The notes under the pieces: model-generated
Databases searched by the model: none
What the model was told of the DNA's origin: nothing
The model's input: only the letters and a program-made list of their open reading frames with translations
Shown: positions 1 to 12,418 of the stretch, piece after piece
Position numbering within the stretch: the first letter of the stretch is position 1
Layout of the letters: the number at the start of each line of letters is the position of its first letter
Source of the DNA: Cylicocyclus nassatus
Lineage: Eukaryota; Nematoda; Chromadorea; Rhabditida; Strongylidae
Direction of reading: 5' to 3'
Length of the DNA: 64,000 nt
Assembly: GCA_958299035.1 (NCBI GenBank)
Contig: CATQJL010000112.1
Location: 61,425,823-61,489,822, forward strand
Program-made: the position numbers and the translations under genes

Positions 1-1746
1 ATTTAGATTAAAGTCCTGAATGCACCTATGAGTATTCGCAGCTGCTGGTTCGAGTCCATCTCCAAGTGGCTGTACAACAGCATCAACCAGACCTATTTTC
101 TTGGCCTGAAGATTATGTAATAATGCCATAATGCGTAAAATGAGTGGCTCTTTTTTCACCTTATCAGCCTTGACTTTCTTTCCAGTGAGCATCATGTCCA
201 GGGCATTTTGAAGAGGTACGAGCTTTGGAAGTCGCTGTGTGCCTCCAGCACCAGGAAGTAGTCCAAGCATAACCTGAAGATAAAAGTCCTAGAAGATAAT
301 TCTAATGGCGATCACTTAACTAAAATGTAGTTTACAGAAGAGTATAGCATATTCAACTGGGAAGGATTCTCAAGTTGAATGGTTTTTTACAAAGGTTCAT
401 CCCAAGATAAGAAAAAATTGCAAAAGTTATTCTATCCTTCTTCGCTTCTTAAGGCACTGTCCATACAAATAAAGGATGAAACTTGTGATTTTTAAAGCGG
501 GGACATTGATTAAACAATTGCCCGAATTCCGCTGCAAAAGATGGAGTGAGAAGCGAGTAAAACGCTTCAGAAGGAGGCAGCGGTCGCTCCGCCCAACGTG
601 GATGGTTCGAAAATACAAATCCAAAATTGAGCTTGAATGTGTCCACTGTCGGAGATCCCTTATTATTAGGCTTTCGAAACTTTAAAAACATCTGATCCCA
701 ATTTTGGGCTTGTATCCTCAGACCACCCACGTTGATGGGCGGAGCGACCATTGCCGCTTCTACCTTCTGGGACGATTTTCTCGCTCTGAAATTCATTTCC
801 TGCAGCGGGATTTGTGCGTTAACTTGGTTCGCGACACCACTATTGAATCGTATCAAGATCTTATAACCCTCTATTTAAATGGACAGCGCCTTTAACAGAG
901 ATATATGCTGCATGGTTCTTCCTACGCCTATTCGGGACCATTCTTTCAGACTTGCGCCCAAATGCTCACCTCAGGCAATGCCAACTGAGTCTTCTTGTCA
1001 TTCACTGCGATACGATAATGACATGACATTGCCAGTTCCAGTCCACCACCCATGCAGCTGCCCATAATCGCTGCTACAATAGGCTTCCCGGATCGTTCCA
1101 ACTTCTCAAATTGTTCTTGAGCCTTCCTAAAAAGCAGAATTTGACGCGTGAGTGAGCGTAAGTCTTTGGCTTAACTCACTTTGAAATGGAAGCTCCTTCT
1201 TGCGCTGTTTTTGCTTTACTCAACATATTGACATCTGCTCCAGCCACAAAGCTGTTCGGCTTCGCAGACATAAGGACTATAGATTTCACAGAGCTATCGC
1301 GCTCCACCTACTGCAGCAATTAGACACTTTTAACTTCTTTGCAGGCTCATACCTTGTCGAAAGCTGCTTGAAGATCGCTAGCTAATGCTTCATTTAAGAC
1401 ATTTTCCTAAGAAAAAGTTTTTAGAGAAAATGTGAAGAAATCTAAACAACCTTGGTATTCGCCAAATCCATTTTGAGGACAGCTACATCGCCTTGATTCT
1501 GTATTTTCACTGTACCTGTTTTAATAAATCACATATAGCAATGCAATAAATTTGCGCACAGTGGAAAAAATTAATTAAAATAAAAAATAAATCATACCAG
1601 TTTGACTGAGTGATGATGTAACAGAAAATCGTCGAACAAACGATACTAAAAGACAATTAGAACTTTATTTTACAAGAAATAATGTTTGCACGCCATAATC
1701 CAATATGGTAGCTAGCTCTTCTAAAAAAGGCTTGTGATTCGTGCAT
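1..1746 (-). CDS. ech-1: Trifunctional enzyme subunit alpha, copy A (5' part only; runs off the window start)
   Basis: N-terminal part of a mitochondrial trifunctional enzyme alpha subunit (long-chain enoyl-CoA hydratase / 3-hydroxyacyl-CoA dehydrogenase). Exons on the minus strand, 5' to 3': 1692-1746, 1598-1645, 1451-1515, 1353-1406, 1180-1307, 970-1126, 160-273, 26-105; the remainder lies beyond position 1. Together they give about 233 residues in one open frame with GT-AG junctions. The start at 1744-1746 was chosen because it opens an Arg/Ser-rich, presequence-like leader whose phase fits the next exon; that first exon is the least certain. Visible motifs: [17 protein letters not shown] and LALPEV (crotonase oxyanion region and the two catalytic Glu), then [12 protein letters not shown]. 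Residues are closer to copy B than to copy C. All seen exons are intact, so nothing marks it as a pseudogene. Confidence 0.9.
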
Positions 1747-2911
1747 TGAAAATTCTGTACAAGATTAAGGGGAAAGACTCGTGGAAAAAAGCACTACAAT
1801 GTGACAATATAGATTAGACGCATGATAAAATGCATGTTCCTAAAAAATGATTCTTTCTTTAACCTTTGATTCAACTGGCATGCGGCTGGAAGGCGGGACT
1901 TTGTGCTCTAATTAAGGCCACCTGCGCCAGCGACGCAATCTGCATCTCTGTCGCGCGCGTGCTCTCTGACCATCATCTAGCTCTCATTAGGTCACGAAGC
2001 CCCGCCTTTCAGCCGCCAAGCCAGTTGAATCAAAGAATACATCTATCTTTGCAAAAATGAGAGTGCATCACTCACCAATAGATCTTGATCTATTTGTTAA
2101 CCGCGACAACATCTTCCCCTAATAGCAATGACTTCAATAAAACCTATAAACATTGATGAAATGAGTACAAGCACGAATTAGGAGGTCACTAAGAATGTCG
2201 AGGGTTGAGACGTTCATAAAGTATTGTATAAAATGAAGAGAAAGAAAAACTGTAGCGCCAAGCGGCTTAGTTAATCAACATGTTTAAGATCTGGAGGAGA
2301 CCAAAGAGAGCAAAAATTGTGGAAAATTATAATGTGTCATTCGAATATGCTCTACTAAGTGGATTCCTTACAACCTCTGCTAAGCCGTGGAAGAAATGAC
2401 TGGATATCAAAATTGAGAAACGCTTGTTCTGCATTGGGCAAAAAATGACCGGAAATAGCTGGTGGTTGAAAAAAACAGATTACCAGAAGAATACAAAGCG
2501 TTAAGCCTTCTGTAAAACCGAACACGCTAAATAAAAGATTTATATTTATTGCTGACATGGAATTTGCAATATTCGATAAAAAATTCCTAGTAGCATGTAA
2601 CCTATAAATTATACACGTTCATCGCTAGTTGCTTTAACCTATCGCACGAAACATTGGTAAAAATTATTATTGGCTGCAAAAATCACAATTCAAGGCTAAA
2701 ACAATGAGCAGGCATTGAGGTAGGCTGAGCAGAGAGAGTCAGAAAGGCAGTATGATTGAGCTGTTAACCGTAAAATTGTATTAGGCACGATACAATCTAT
2801 AAAAGTGTCGAAATGCTCGATAAGGTACATTTGAGACCCAGAATCTGTTTTAACCTGTAGTAGCAGATACAAACTATAAGAATAAATATGTAGTCAAGCG
2901 GTAAATTCGGT
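1747..2911. other. Intergenic between copies A and B
   Basis: About 1.2 kb of AT-rich DNA between the 5' end of copy A and the 3' end of copy B. It contains the family 1 MITE at 1864-2034. A minus-strand AATAAA (TTTATT at 2545-2550) could serve copy B about 360 bp past its stop, but this is weak. No coding exon was recognised. Confidence 0.6.
1864..2034. mobile_element. MITE, family 1 copy a (upstream of copy A)
   Basis: Near-palindromic element of about 171 bp beginning CTTTGATTCAACTGGC and ending with its inverse, GCCAGTTGAATCAAAG. Internal arms also match (AAGGCGGGACTTTGTG against CACGAAGCCCCGCCTTTC). It starts about 118 bp upstream of the copy A start codon. A related copy lies at 10462-10630 upstream of copy B. 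No coding capacity; presumably mobilised in trans. Confidence 0.75.
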
Positions 2912-5900
2912 TCAGTTAGTGGGGTAAAATTTCTTTCCGCTTTGTGCATGGTCCTTGAGAAGTTGGCATGGTGTGAACTGAAACACATTAGGTTGCTCTT
3001 TGTTTGACAGAAAAAAATCTGTTTAGTTTTTATCCGGAGAAATAATTGAGTATTAGGATAAATTTCTGAATATAATCGATCCTGTATTTTGTGAATAAGA
3101 GTTAGTAGGTTGATCCATAGATCTTGCATTCAAAATTTTGAAAAATGGTAACAATTGTCCTTTAAACAGATTTGTTCAATTCAATATGGCTCATAAAAAC
3201 GAAGTCATTTTTAGTTGGTATTTAGGGTAAGAATCCATTTTGTCAAGCTGAATAAAGGAAGCTCTCAAATTGTAATTATTTGATTTTTGATGTCTAAAAA
3301 TGCTAGCAATGCTAGTTTATCAAATTCTAACTTTATTTTTGATTATAATTGTACAACTTACCCTTTGAATGCAAGAAGCTAATAGTGAGATGTTCCTTAA
3401 TCATGATTTTCGATTTTTTTGGCAAGATTGCTCACTTTTGTTTTTTGAATGAAATTTCTAATGCATAAAATCAAAAAGAGTTTGTTTCAAAAAAAATTAT
3501 AACATAAAACTTTATATCTAAAATTATTAAACCAATTTTTAATCTTTTTGGTGCAAGATTTAAAGATCAACCTGATATTTAGTACATAACTACATCAACT
3601 TTTCTTTAAAGTTCCCTCATTTTTTCGTTACCGATGTTTTCCGGAAAATACCACTCGTCTTTATTCTTCGATTCAAGCTTGACCACTATCGGAAGATTTT
3701 TCTAGTAGAAGAAGCGAAAGCGAGCTGGAGACTATAAAACCCACTAGCTTTTCAAAAATGTTTATTAATTTCCACAACAATTGAGATAACGTATTTTGGA
3801 TCAAGAATTTCCGAATTTTTACATGGAACAGTGAGAAAACAGTACGGCCAACAGTTTTCGATTTATATTTTATGAAATGGAAAAAAGCTCACCTGCTCTG
3901 GATTGTATGCTGATGCAAACTTTTCCATAGAATCAACCAGCTTCTTAGCTCCATAAAGATCTACAAATCGGAATGGGCCACCCCAGAATGGCGGGAAACC
4001 AATTCCAAACACGGATGCGATGTCACCATCAGTCTAAAAAACACATCACTCAGTAAATAATACGACATCAAAGAGTGGTCAAACTTACAGGGCTTGAGAT
4101 CACTCCTTCTTCGAGACATAGCAGCGCTTCATTGACGAATCGAGTAGCAAGACGCAGTTGACGATCTTGTGTCGACGAACTCAAAAAGTGCTACTTACAA
4201 ATGTCTGGGGTCGAAAAAAGATTGCAAGCTTACCAACTACCCGGTGGTGTCAATTTGTAGTTCTGAAGAATTTTCATTGCATCTTCGTTCACCTTCTTCT
4301 TCTTGCCGTCGTATAAATAGATTCCTGCAAGCCATTTCCATTTTTGAGTCAAAGGGAAAAATATAATAGATTGGGGTGAAAACTGATATTAGACATCAGA
4401 TATGCGTTACTTCATAGAACTGAATCAATCACCTTAATTTTTGAGTTTTTGGCAAGCTAGAATTGAGCGCTAGATGCTTTTAGCTTTTGTGCACAGCAAT
4501 CAAAGATGATTGCAGCTCTATGAGCATGAAAACAGTATAAGGCCAAACCAATATTTTCCCGCCTGCTTCCAAAAAATTTCTAGAAGATTTAAGGGAAGGT
4601 TGAAAAGGCATCACTAGCACATAATTTTAAAAAATTTGAAAATTGTAGACTAGTACCAAAAGTACAGCCTGTTGATGACGATGAGCTTTGACAAAAAAAG
4701 AAGGCAGTAAGATTTTATAGTAGTTAAAGAGAAATATTTTCAGAACCGCGGGAAGTAATTTTATTTTTCGTCACCATTTTGCGAATTATTGTCCTGTTGT
4801 TTTTTGAACAAACCTTTATTCGTTTTCCTTCCCTTGAATCCTGCCGATACCATGTCTGCCAATAATTCTGGTGCTCCACCACGAACTCGTGGACCAAGTG
4901 CTTGGCCCAAAAACTTGGCCACATGCTCGGATACGTCCAAGCCAACCTACAAATATTTTTTAGATGGAACAGGATAGAATTTACAAAGTTTGTCCACCTC
5001 ATCTGACAACGTCGCGGCTCCTACAGGGAAACCAAACTGTTTGGTAAGTCTGTCCAGTTCCAGGGGTGATACTCCCTCTTGCAGAAGTCGTACCACTTCA
5101 GACATCATTGGTCCTAGGCAACGCACCACAAAGAATCCGGGGCAGTCCTTTAAATCACCATTTTTGATCTAGTTCATTTTATGGAAGAAGTAGAAAGCCT
5201 ACCTTTACAACCACAACAGTTTTGCCCTGTTTCAGACCAACTTGCGCTGCTGTGGCAAGAGTTTCTTTCGAAGTGCCGTCGTGAACAATAATTTCCAAAA
5301 GCTGCATTTTTTCCACAGGAGAGAAGTAATGCATTCCGATGACCTGTACACAGTATAAGTTGAGCAAAGTAAAGCAAAATGTGTTTAAAAATATTTGAAA
5401 AAAAATTCTAGCCTTATCCGGACGTGCAGATGCCTTGGCAATCTCTTTGATTGGCAAGGCTGATGTATTGGATGCAATGATAGTGTCCTGCAAAAATTCT
5501 CATTCAGCAAGAGCCATTTTTCAGCCTCAAGATCTCACCCACCTTTCCTACAACACCTTCGATTTGCTTGATAACTTTATGTTTCAGATCTAAATCTTCG
5601 AACACAGCTTCTATCACTATATCAGCGTCTTTCATGGAACTATAGTCACAGGAAGGGACAAGATTCGTTACTATCCTGGAAAGAGATGTTGAACGAAAAG
5701 TATTTCAAGCAAAATTTACAAGCTTCAGAAATCCTCGATTATACCTTTTTCTTCAAAAGTTGAATTTTTTACTATTTCTTAGAAGTAGCAACCCAAAATG
5801 TTACTCCTTCTTGTTACAATAGTAGTTACTTTGGTAATCTTTAAATTTCTTTCTATCTGATTAACAAGCTCACCTTTCTTTCTCCAACTTATTGATCTTC

Positions 5901-8900
5901 CTTCTTTTCATTTGTCCATTCAAATGATTTGCAATCTGATTTCTTCCACGCTCAAGCCCCTAAAACACCGAAACTTGAGCAGATACGAAGAAAAAATTAC
6001 GCTGACAGTTATCTCAGACAATCGCAAATGACTTCGAGGGGGGAGGGGGGAAGCTCCTATAGGGCAGTGTGGGTGGGCCCCGCCCTTCCTAGCCCTACCT
6101 GGCAGCTCCAATAGGAGTGTCCCGCGGAAGCTTTAGAAGTTCAGTTTCCCCCGGAAGTCATTTGCGATTGTCTGGGATTAATACGATATATTCAGCTACG
6201 ATCTCAAATTTTTGAACTGGAATAAAAACGCTAAAATTTTGTTCTATACGTAATGAAAAAGATCAGTTCTCGCGCTCGTGCTCCATGAAACTTTACAATG
6301 ACATGACAACCTCAAACGAATATCTACGAAAACTAGTCCCCAATGTAAGTTCTCTGCTTTGGGCAGGTCAGACAAAGTGAAAAATAAGCTGAAGAACAAT
6401 ATCAAATTTCGAAGAAAGAGAGTCCTTTTGCACAGGTCTTTTTCAAATTGGAAATTTCTGAAATGCTCACCTGCTCATTCATATCAAGCAAAACGCATTT
6501 TAGCCCTTTGTCGATAGTGATGTTAGCTATGCCAGCTCCCATAAGCCCAGCTCCAACTACGGCTACTTCTCTGAAACGGAAAATTTCTCATAGATTCAAA
6601 ATTCTTTCTCGTAAATAAGAATTCTAGGATTATCACTCACTTTACTGGTAGGCCTTGACCATATTTATTCTTCTTACATTCTGTCGATCCCATAAACAGC
6701 CCCACTAATGCTTTAGATTGATGAGTTTGAATAAGTTCACCGAAGTTCTAGAAAAACCGTAGGAAAATGCTTTGATAGGGTTAAGATCACACAAACCTGT
6801 GACTCGGCAATATATCCCTGAGCTGGTCCTTCGACAAGTCCTGCACGCACAGTGTTGAGAATTTTGAGCGGAGCTGGGTAATTTCCGCCAGTCATTTTCA
6901 TTACCTAAAATAGTACGATACAGTACAATAGATTATGAGGGAGGGAATGACTTCAATTACCATAATAGTTATAATATAAATTCAATCGAAGAAGGCAACA
7001 GTTTCCAAAGAATCAAAACATCGCGATGCCCCTGTTTTTCGTGAGCGCATTTTTTTTTCAACAAAGGAATTTATCGTACAAAGTTGAGAGAATTTCTTGG
7101 TATTGTGCACCTTCCGGCACCGTCCAGTCAGAATGCAGAGGTGGGGAGATGAGATTCTCTTACTATACGATAATGAAACCCCCACACTAGGCAAATACCC
7201 AAATTGCACTGCAAAAGGTTGCTTGCGAGGCGAGAAAAGCGTCCCAAAAAAGGGATTCGGTAGTGGTGGCCCCGCCCTTTAACTCCGTCCCGCCCACTCA
7301 GGAATTCTGTTTTGGCAGTATCGACATTGCAAAGCCCAATCGATACGTATATTGGTAGCGATGGCGGTTGTCACGTCAGAACGCGTCCTGCCTATGACAA
7401 TGAGACTTACGATAACCTTACATAAACATTGACCAATCACAGTTGGCCTACTACCGTATACCTGAAGTAGCGAAAGACTGCGGTATGCGCTATTTTGATA
7501 TGGCTCTGTTCCGGTTAGGGTTAGTTTGACTAATTTTGCCCTTTTTACTTCAGAAACGCTTTTTGTCCAGCTATCTCCTAATCACTGGTTCGATTACCTT
7601 ATCTCTGGCCATCTTCAGCACTACTCTGTCAAGAACGAACGATGTCGTTATAGCCTGAAATTTTATCCTTTTTCAATATACAATATGACATTCCATGCCA
7701 AAGCCTACCTTTTGCATAATTTTCTGCATCATTGATTTCTCCCTATTTATTTTCAGCGAGCCTTTTGCTAACTGTCTCGCTGTATTTACTGCTACTTCTT
7801 CCAAGTACCTGAAATAGTCTTAAGTTATGATGATTATGATAATGCTAGCCATATTTCTGTACCTATGTGTATTCTCAGCCGAAGGTGCGAGTCCAGCTCC
7901 AAGTGGCTGAATTACAGAATCAACGAGACCCATCTTCTTTGCCTAAAAATCAGTCATGGTTGGAACAATTCATCTTATGAAAAAAGAAAGGGAAAGAAAA
8001 AAAAAGAAAACCTTGTCAGCCTTGACTTTCTTTCCGGTAAGCATCAGATCAAGAGCATTTTGGATTGACACAAGTTTAGGAAGTCGCTGAGTACCACCAG
8101 CTCCAGGAAGAAGTCCAAGCATAACCTGAAAATAATCAAAAATATTTGAAATTGTATGAAATCATTATACTATTGATGTACAACTAATCTGAACAAGTAA
8201 ACCATGACCGTAATATCAGAGACCTCATTTTTTTTCTCGAACAAGTTAATTTTTCTGCGACTGATCAAAATTATTATTCTACGCCCCCTTTCTTTCTGCA
8301 TAAACTCTATTAAGCCCTTGAAGTTTTATTAAAGTAATTTTTGGGTTCTTAAATGATTGATTCAAACCTCAGGCAATGCTAGCTGCGTCTTCTTATCATT
8401 TACTGCGATACGGTATTGACAAGCCATTGCTAATTCCAATCCTCCACCCATACAGCTTCCCATGATCGCGGCTACAATGGGTTTTCCGGATCGCTCCAGC
8501 TTTTCGAACTGATCCTGAGCTTTCCTGAAACGTGCATAATCCAAATTCATGGCTTCGTATTCAAAAAATAAGGGGTAGCTGGCGATAGAGAAGGTTTGCG
8601 CTTTACGATAGTTATCTAAACGCAGTTTTCGCTGGCTAGCCTTGGAAAAGCTAATTCTCAAAAACGGCATGGCACTCCATACTTCGTGATTTTGACTGGT
8701 CATAAAAATAATAGAGTACCGCTAGCTGTCCTCAAGAATCTGCAAAAATTTCTTAGACGCTTCAGCCCACGCATTATTGTGGCAGACTTCAATCTTGCCC
8801 AAATATGCAAAAACAAAAAATCTTATATATAAAGTTGAATGTGTGTATGTATGTCTGTATGTCTGTCTGTATGTACGTATGTGCGGAATAGAAATTTTTA

Positions 8901-10374
8901 TTTCTGGACCGATTTGGACCAAACTTGGCACACATATACTTCGGGGCAGGGAGCGTGTCATAGGCTATTTTTCGTTATCGATCGATATCGATCTTATCGA
9001 TTTTTTGCAAAATTTGAGCTACGGGGCTGGGAGTTGGCACAGGGGGGTAATCGAGCATGCTGATTACGAATATAATAATGACAGGGCCGGGCGGAGCCTG
9101 GTTTGCCAGCTAGTTGGTAATAAATGTCACTTTTGTGGGGAAAATCCTCTTGATACAGAACTTTTTGTTTTTCTAATAAATAGCCTTTAGCTCTTTTGTA
9201 AAAAAAAACGTGGTGAAGAGATTTTTTTGCACAATCAAAATTTTCAAGAATTTTTTTGTTTTTGTTTTTTTTCGCGTTTTCAAACAAGATTGAAGCCTAG
9301 CACAATGATGTATGGACTGTTGCTATGCTAGAAAAAATTTTTTAAATTTTTCGGACCAGCTAACGGCACTCCAGCTTTTTAAATGAGATGTAAAGCGCCA
9401 TTTTGAATATTTGTTTCTTCAGGCTTAAAAAACGAAAAGCTGAGTATAGATAAATGTCGCAAAGCGCAAGCACTCTATTTTCTCAGCTAAAGACATTACA
9501 ATTGAGATTTGAAAAATGATTATCTTTCTGAATTACGCAAGAACCTCTGCATCAACCTAATATTACATTTTCTTTGAACTATAGGAGAAATTAGTTCTTA
9601 CTTCGAGATAGAAGCTCCTTCTTGTGCAGTCTTCGCTTTGCTAAGCATTCCTACATCAGCTCCAGCCACAAAACTATTTGGCTTAGCAGACATCAGAACT
9701 ACTGAGCTTACAGAACCATCGCGTCCTACCTACGATAATGAAGATGTGCAAATTATTGTACGATATAATTTAAAATATCTTACTTTTTCGAAAGCTGCTT
9801 GCAAATCAGCAGCCAGAGCTTCGTTGAGAACGTTTTCCTAAACATGGTCAGTTTTTGGTTGAACACGATTTTCGAAAAGGATTTTTGGAGAGGTTTACAG
9901 ACTTTAGCGTTTTCTAGATTCATCTTGATCACAGCTACATCACCCTTGTTCTCGATTTTTACCGTTCCTGCAAAGGGAGCTTAGTTTTAGTCAATTCAAG
10001 CTATTTTTAATATGCGGTCCCGACAACATTTACGCGGAAAGTGACTATTGATCGCGCATTTTGAGTTTTGCCCCTGCGGCCGCCTTAACTTACGCGCAAA
10101 TGTTGTCGGCAACACAAATAACATCATAATAACCGTCAACTAATGGACAGCGATATTCCGTGCCATTATTGAATCAGAATCAAAGTGGAATTACCTTGAT
10201 TCAGCGACATCGTGGCGGAGAATCGGCGAACGAACGGAGCTAGAACATAGGACTGCTTTAAATCGAGAATACGATATACATATAACTGGAACTTTCAAGA
10301 CCATGCTTGGAACAGGTGCAGCATATCCGTAGGAAACAGCGATACAAAAAATGTTGTACGGTGTGCGAGTGCAT
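2912..10374 (-). CDS. ech-1: Trifunctional enzyme subunit alpha, copy B (complete)
   Basis: Complete 23-exon gene, predicted 752 residues (human HADHA is 763). Exons 5' to 3': 10338-10374, 10195-10239, 9903-9967, 9784-9837, 9602-9729, 8368-8524, 8012-8125, 7863-7942, 7709-7808, 7598-7654, 6797-6904, 6641-6747, 6471-6570, 5874-5959, 5543-5675, 5413-5487, 5203-5343, 4998-5147, 4814-4946, 4234-4324, 4089-4179, 3893-4033, 2912-2977 (TGA at 2912-2914). It hydrates 2-enoyl-CoA and oxidises 3-hydroxyacyl-CoA in the mitochondrial matrix or inner membrane, partnered by the beta subunit. Motifs: GGGLE (Glu near 139), ALPEV (Glu near 162), NAD-binding GAGLMGAG (about 356-363), GMHYFSP with the dehydrogenase His (about 487), and a C-terminal FTPCQLL. 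The leader is short and Arg/Ser-rich; the first exon is the least certain. The intron at 5488 side is normal, but the donor at 5411-5412 is GC. The 8525-9601 intron holds a Helitron and mariner debris. Confidence 0.93.
5411..5412 (-). other. GC donor splice site (GC-AG intron) in copy B
   Basis: The exon 5413-5487 ends GATAAG and is followed on the minus strand by GCTAGAAT instead of GT. The protein frame (…RPDK then VIGMHYFSP…) requires the junction here, and copy C has an ordinary GT at the same place (exon left edge 14672). GC-AG introns are a known minor class in nematodes. Confidence 0.8.
8821..9113 (+). mobile_element. Helitron-like non-autonomous element, copy 1
   Basis: Starts A|TCTTATATATAAAG, followed by a TGTATG/TGTCTG-rich stretch, and ends GCCAGCTAG|T, with the short hairpin GGC-GGA-GCC about 15 bp before the end. 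A 5' TC, 3' CTRR preceded by a hairpin, insertion between A and T and no terminal inverted repeat fit Helitrons. About 293 bp, inside the copy B intron 8525-9601. It carries only one copy of the arm (CCGATTTGGACCAAACTTGG) that is inverted-duplicated in copies 2 and 3, and its centre is in the opposite orientation to copy 3. Confidence 0.75.
9218..9560. mobile_element. Diverged, 5'-truncated mariner-type foldback remnant
   Basis: The right end ATCAACCTAA is followed by TA at 9561-9562 and preceded by ATTACGCAAGAAC, the terminal pattern of the intact element at 10945-11809. The interior (GATTGAAGCCTAGC… then CGGACCAGCTAAC) parallels that element's right arm. No matching left end was found, so the copy is probably truncated. 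It lies just downstream of the Helitron in the same copy B intron. Confidence 0.5.
10020..10109. mobile_element. Short MITE in the copy B intron next to the leader exon
   Basis: About 90 bp with terminal inverted repeats CCGACAACATTTACGCG and CGCGCAAATGTTGTCGG. It lies in the intron between exons 10195-10239 and 9903-9967. The ACAACATT termini recur in the element at 12280-12418 and near 22912. Confidence 0.65.
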
Positions 10375-10461
10375 AGCTCCACCAATAAAATTCAACAGCT
10401 GTTCCTATATCCTTTCCAACAAATGGCGACAAGGAAGTAGTAAGTAGAAATAAGACATAAG

Positions 10462-10630
10462 CTTCGATTCATTAGGCTTGGGGACTGGAGGCGGGGCTTT
10501 GTGACTTAATTGAGGTCGTTCGCGCCCGCGACGCACTCTGCGTCTCTCTCGCGTGCGTGATCATTGATCACCTGACTTTGATTAGGTCACGAACCCCAAC
10601 CTTTCAGCCGCCAAGGCAGCTGAATCAAAG
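10462..10630. mobile_element. MITE, family 1 copy b (upstream of copy B)
   Basis: Relative of 1864-2034: begins CTTCGATTCATTAGGCTTGG and ends CCAAGGCAGCTGAATCAAAG, with the same GGCGGGGCTTTGTG / GGTCACGAACCCC inner arms and a GACGCACTCTGCGTCTC centre. It starts about 88 bp upstream of the copy B start codon, the same position relative to the gene as copy a. Confidence 0.75.
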
Positions 10631-10944
10631 GGTAGATCGCACATTAAACTTTGCTACTTTTTCAAACTAACTCAGAAAACTGTCTTCTCTACTTTCTTTG
10701 TTTATACCGCATTAAATTCATTGTTTATATTATAGAAAGATCAAATATTGCGGAGCTGACCGCAGCGAAGGATAACCTACACGTCATCGTTCAATTTTAC
10801 GGATTACTGGGTCCAACCAGTGGTAAATCATCGAGGATAGCCGAGACAGAAGGTAAGAACCACTCTTCCCAGGAAAAAAGGTGAAATTGTCAAAGCTGCG
10901 CAAAGCAAGATGCATAAATTTCGAACTTACGGAAACCCAAATTA

Positions 10945-11809
10945 TTAGGTTGGCACGAAAGTTCTTGCGTAATTCAAACAAAATTCAATAACTTTTCAAA
11001 GGGTAAACCTAAATTCACAATCTTGTATGCTTGAAATATAAGAAGCCTTACGCTTCATGATGGATGTGTAAGCATAAGATTCCGTGAGCTGGGCATCAAG
11101 AACGAAGCTCTCCAATATGGGGCTTCAAATTTTGCGATTTTGAGTTTGGTGGCAGAAAATCGCAGAGGGTCGCTAGCTAGCCGAAAAAAATTTGTAGAAT
11201 TTACTTACACAGCAAAACTCCATACGTTATTTTAGCAGGCTTTGATCTTGCACGGTGAAGCAAAAACAAAAAATTCGCGGAATATGTCATTTTGCGGAAA
11301 AAGTCCCCTCATGTCCGCAGTTTTCCTGCGAAAACACTTTTTTACAATCGAGAAAACGTCGCAAGGCTCTAAATAGGCACTATGTCTAATTTCTGGTTGC
11401 AAAGTTTCTGGTTGCAAACTGTGTTTCTGTGGAAAAGTTAGAGCGATAAGAAGATCTGTCCTGTGAAATGAGAAATTACACAAATTTTTTGTTTTCGCAC
11501 TTCCATGCGAGATCAAAGCCTGCTAAAATAACGTATGGAGTTTTGCTGTGTAACTAAATTCTACAAATTTTTTTCGGCCAGCTAGCGACCCTCTGCGATT
11601 TTCTGCCACCAAACTCAAAATCGCAAAATTTGAAGCCCCATATTGGAGAGCTTCGTTCTTGATGGCTAGCTCATGGAATGTTGTGCTTGAACTTCCATCA
11701 TGGAGCGTGAGACTTCTAATATTTTATACAAGATTGTGAATTTAGGTTTAGTCTTTGAAAAGTTACTGAATTTTGTTTGAATTACGCAAGAACTTTCGTG
11801 CCAACCTAA
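10945..11809. mobile_element. Mariner-type foldback element (865 bp)
   Basis: Starts TTAGGTTGGCACGAAAGTTC, ends with its inverse, and is flanked by TA on both sides (10943-10944, 11810-11811). The terminal sequence and TA target duplication are those of Tc1/mariner elements. The arms are about 310 bp each (for example GCTCTCCAATATGGGGCTTC and its inverse), so the element could fold into one large hairpin. No transposase frame was found. Confidence 0.85.
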
Positions 11810-12279
11810 TATAATATTTTTTTATCGCCTAGCATCATGACAATGATTAGTCTAGAAAAATTTCACTCTCAGTAAAATGAAAGTAGCCTAAAATTATGGA
11901 GGTGGCATATTGAAGCGTTCTGACGATCGGAGTGTCCTCCTTTTGCTTCGATTTCCACGCGGACTAGATTGCGCAGTTGCGTTACGAGACATTCTTTTAA
12001 CGTTGCCCGTACATCTCAGCAGGATATGAATTTACAACCAGCACAATAAAGCACCAGCCTCGACTATATGGCCGTCCATTAGCAAAAACTCACCCGTAAT
12101 TGCGCCACCTTTAGATCAATTCAGGAGGGCACTCTTGCTAGAAAGTTCAACTCCCCGAAATAAAATGGCGTCGTCGAAAATTTGGCGGCTACTTTGAATA
12201 CGTATAAAAATAAGTCAAGTTTCAAAGTTCGTGATAAAATAGATACAAGGGTAAATACAGTGTCCCTGCAGCGCTAATA

Positions 12280-12418
12280 TTTGCCGACAACATTGGCGCA
12301 TGAATAAATTGCCAATGGTGCAAAACCTGCAAATGTGCGCTCTGCAGCTGTTTTGCGCGCGCAAACTGCCCGCATTACATTCGCAGCAATTTGTTGACGC
12401 GCAGATAATGTTGGCAAA
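12280..12418. mobile_element. Small palindromic MITE
   Basis: Ends TTGCCGACAACATTGGCGC and GCGCAGATAATGTTGGCAA are imperfect inverted repeats. The GC-rich middle has further inverted blocks (GCAAATGTGCGC, GCGCGCGCAAAC). Related to the short MITE at 10020-10109 by its ACAACATT ends. Confidence 0.5.

Noticed and set aside
46..60. GGTTCGAGTCC, like a tRNA B box
   Set aside because: It lies in a coding exon of copy A with no cloverleaf around it; no tRNA found elsewhere.
8839..9063. Open frames of 74 and 137 codons over TGTATG/TGTCTG repeats
   Set aside because: They are produced by the simple repeat inside Helitron copy 1 and do not match any transposase.
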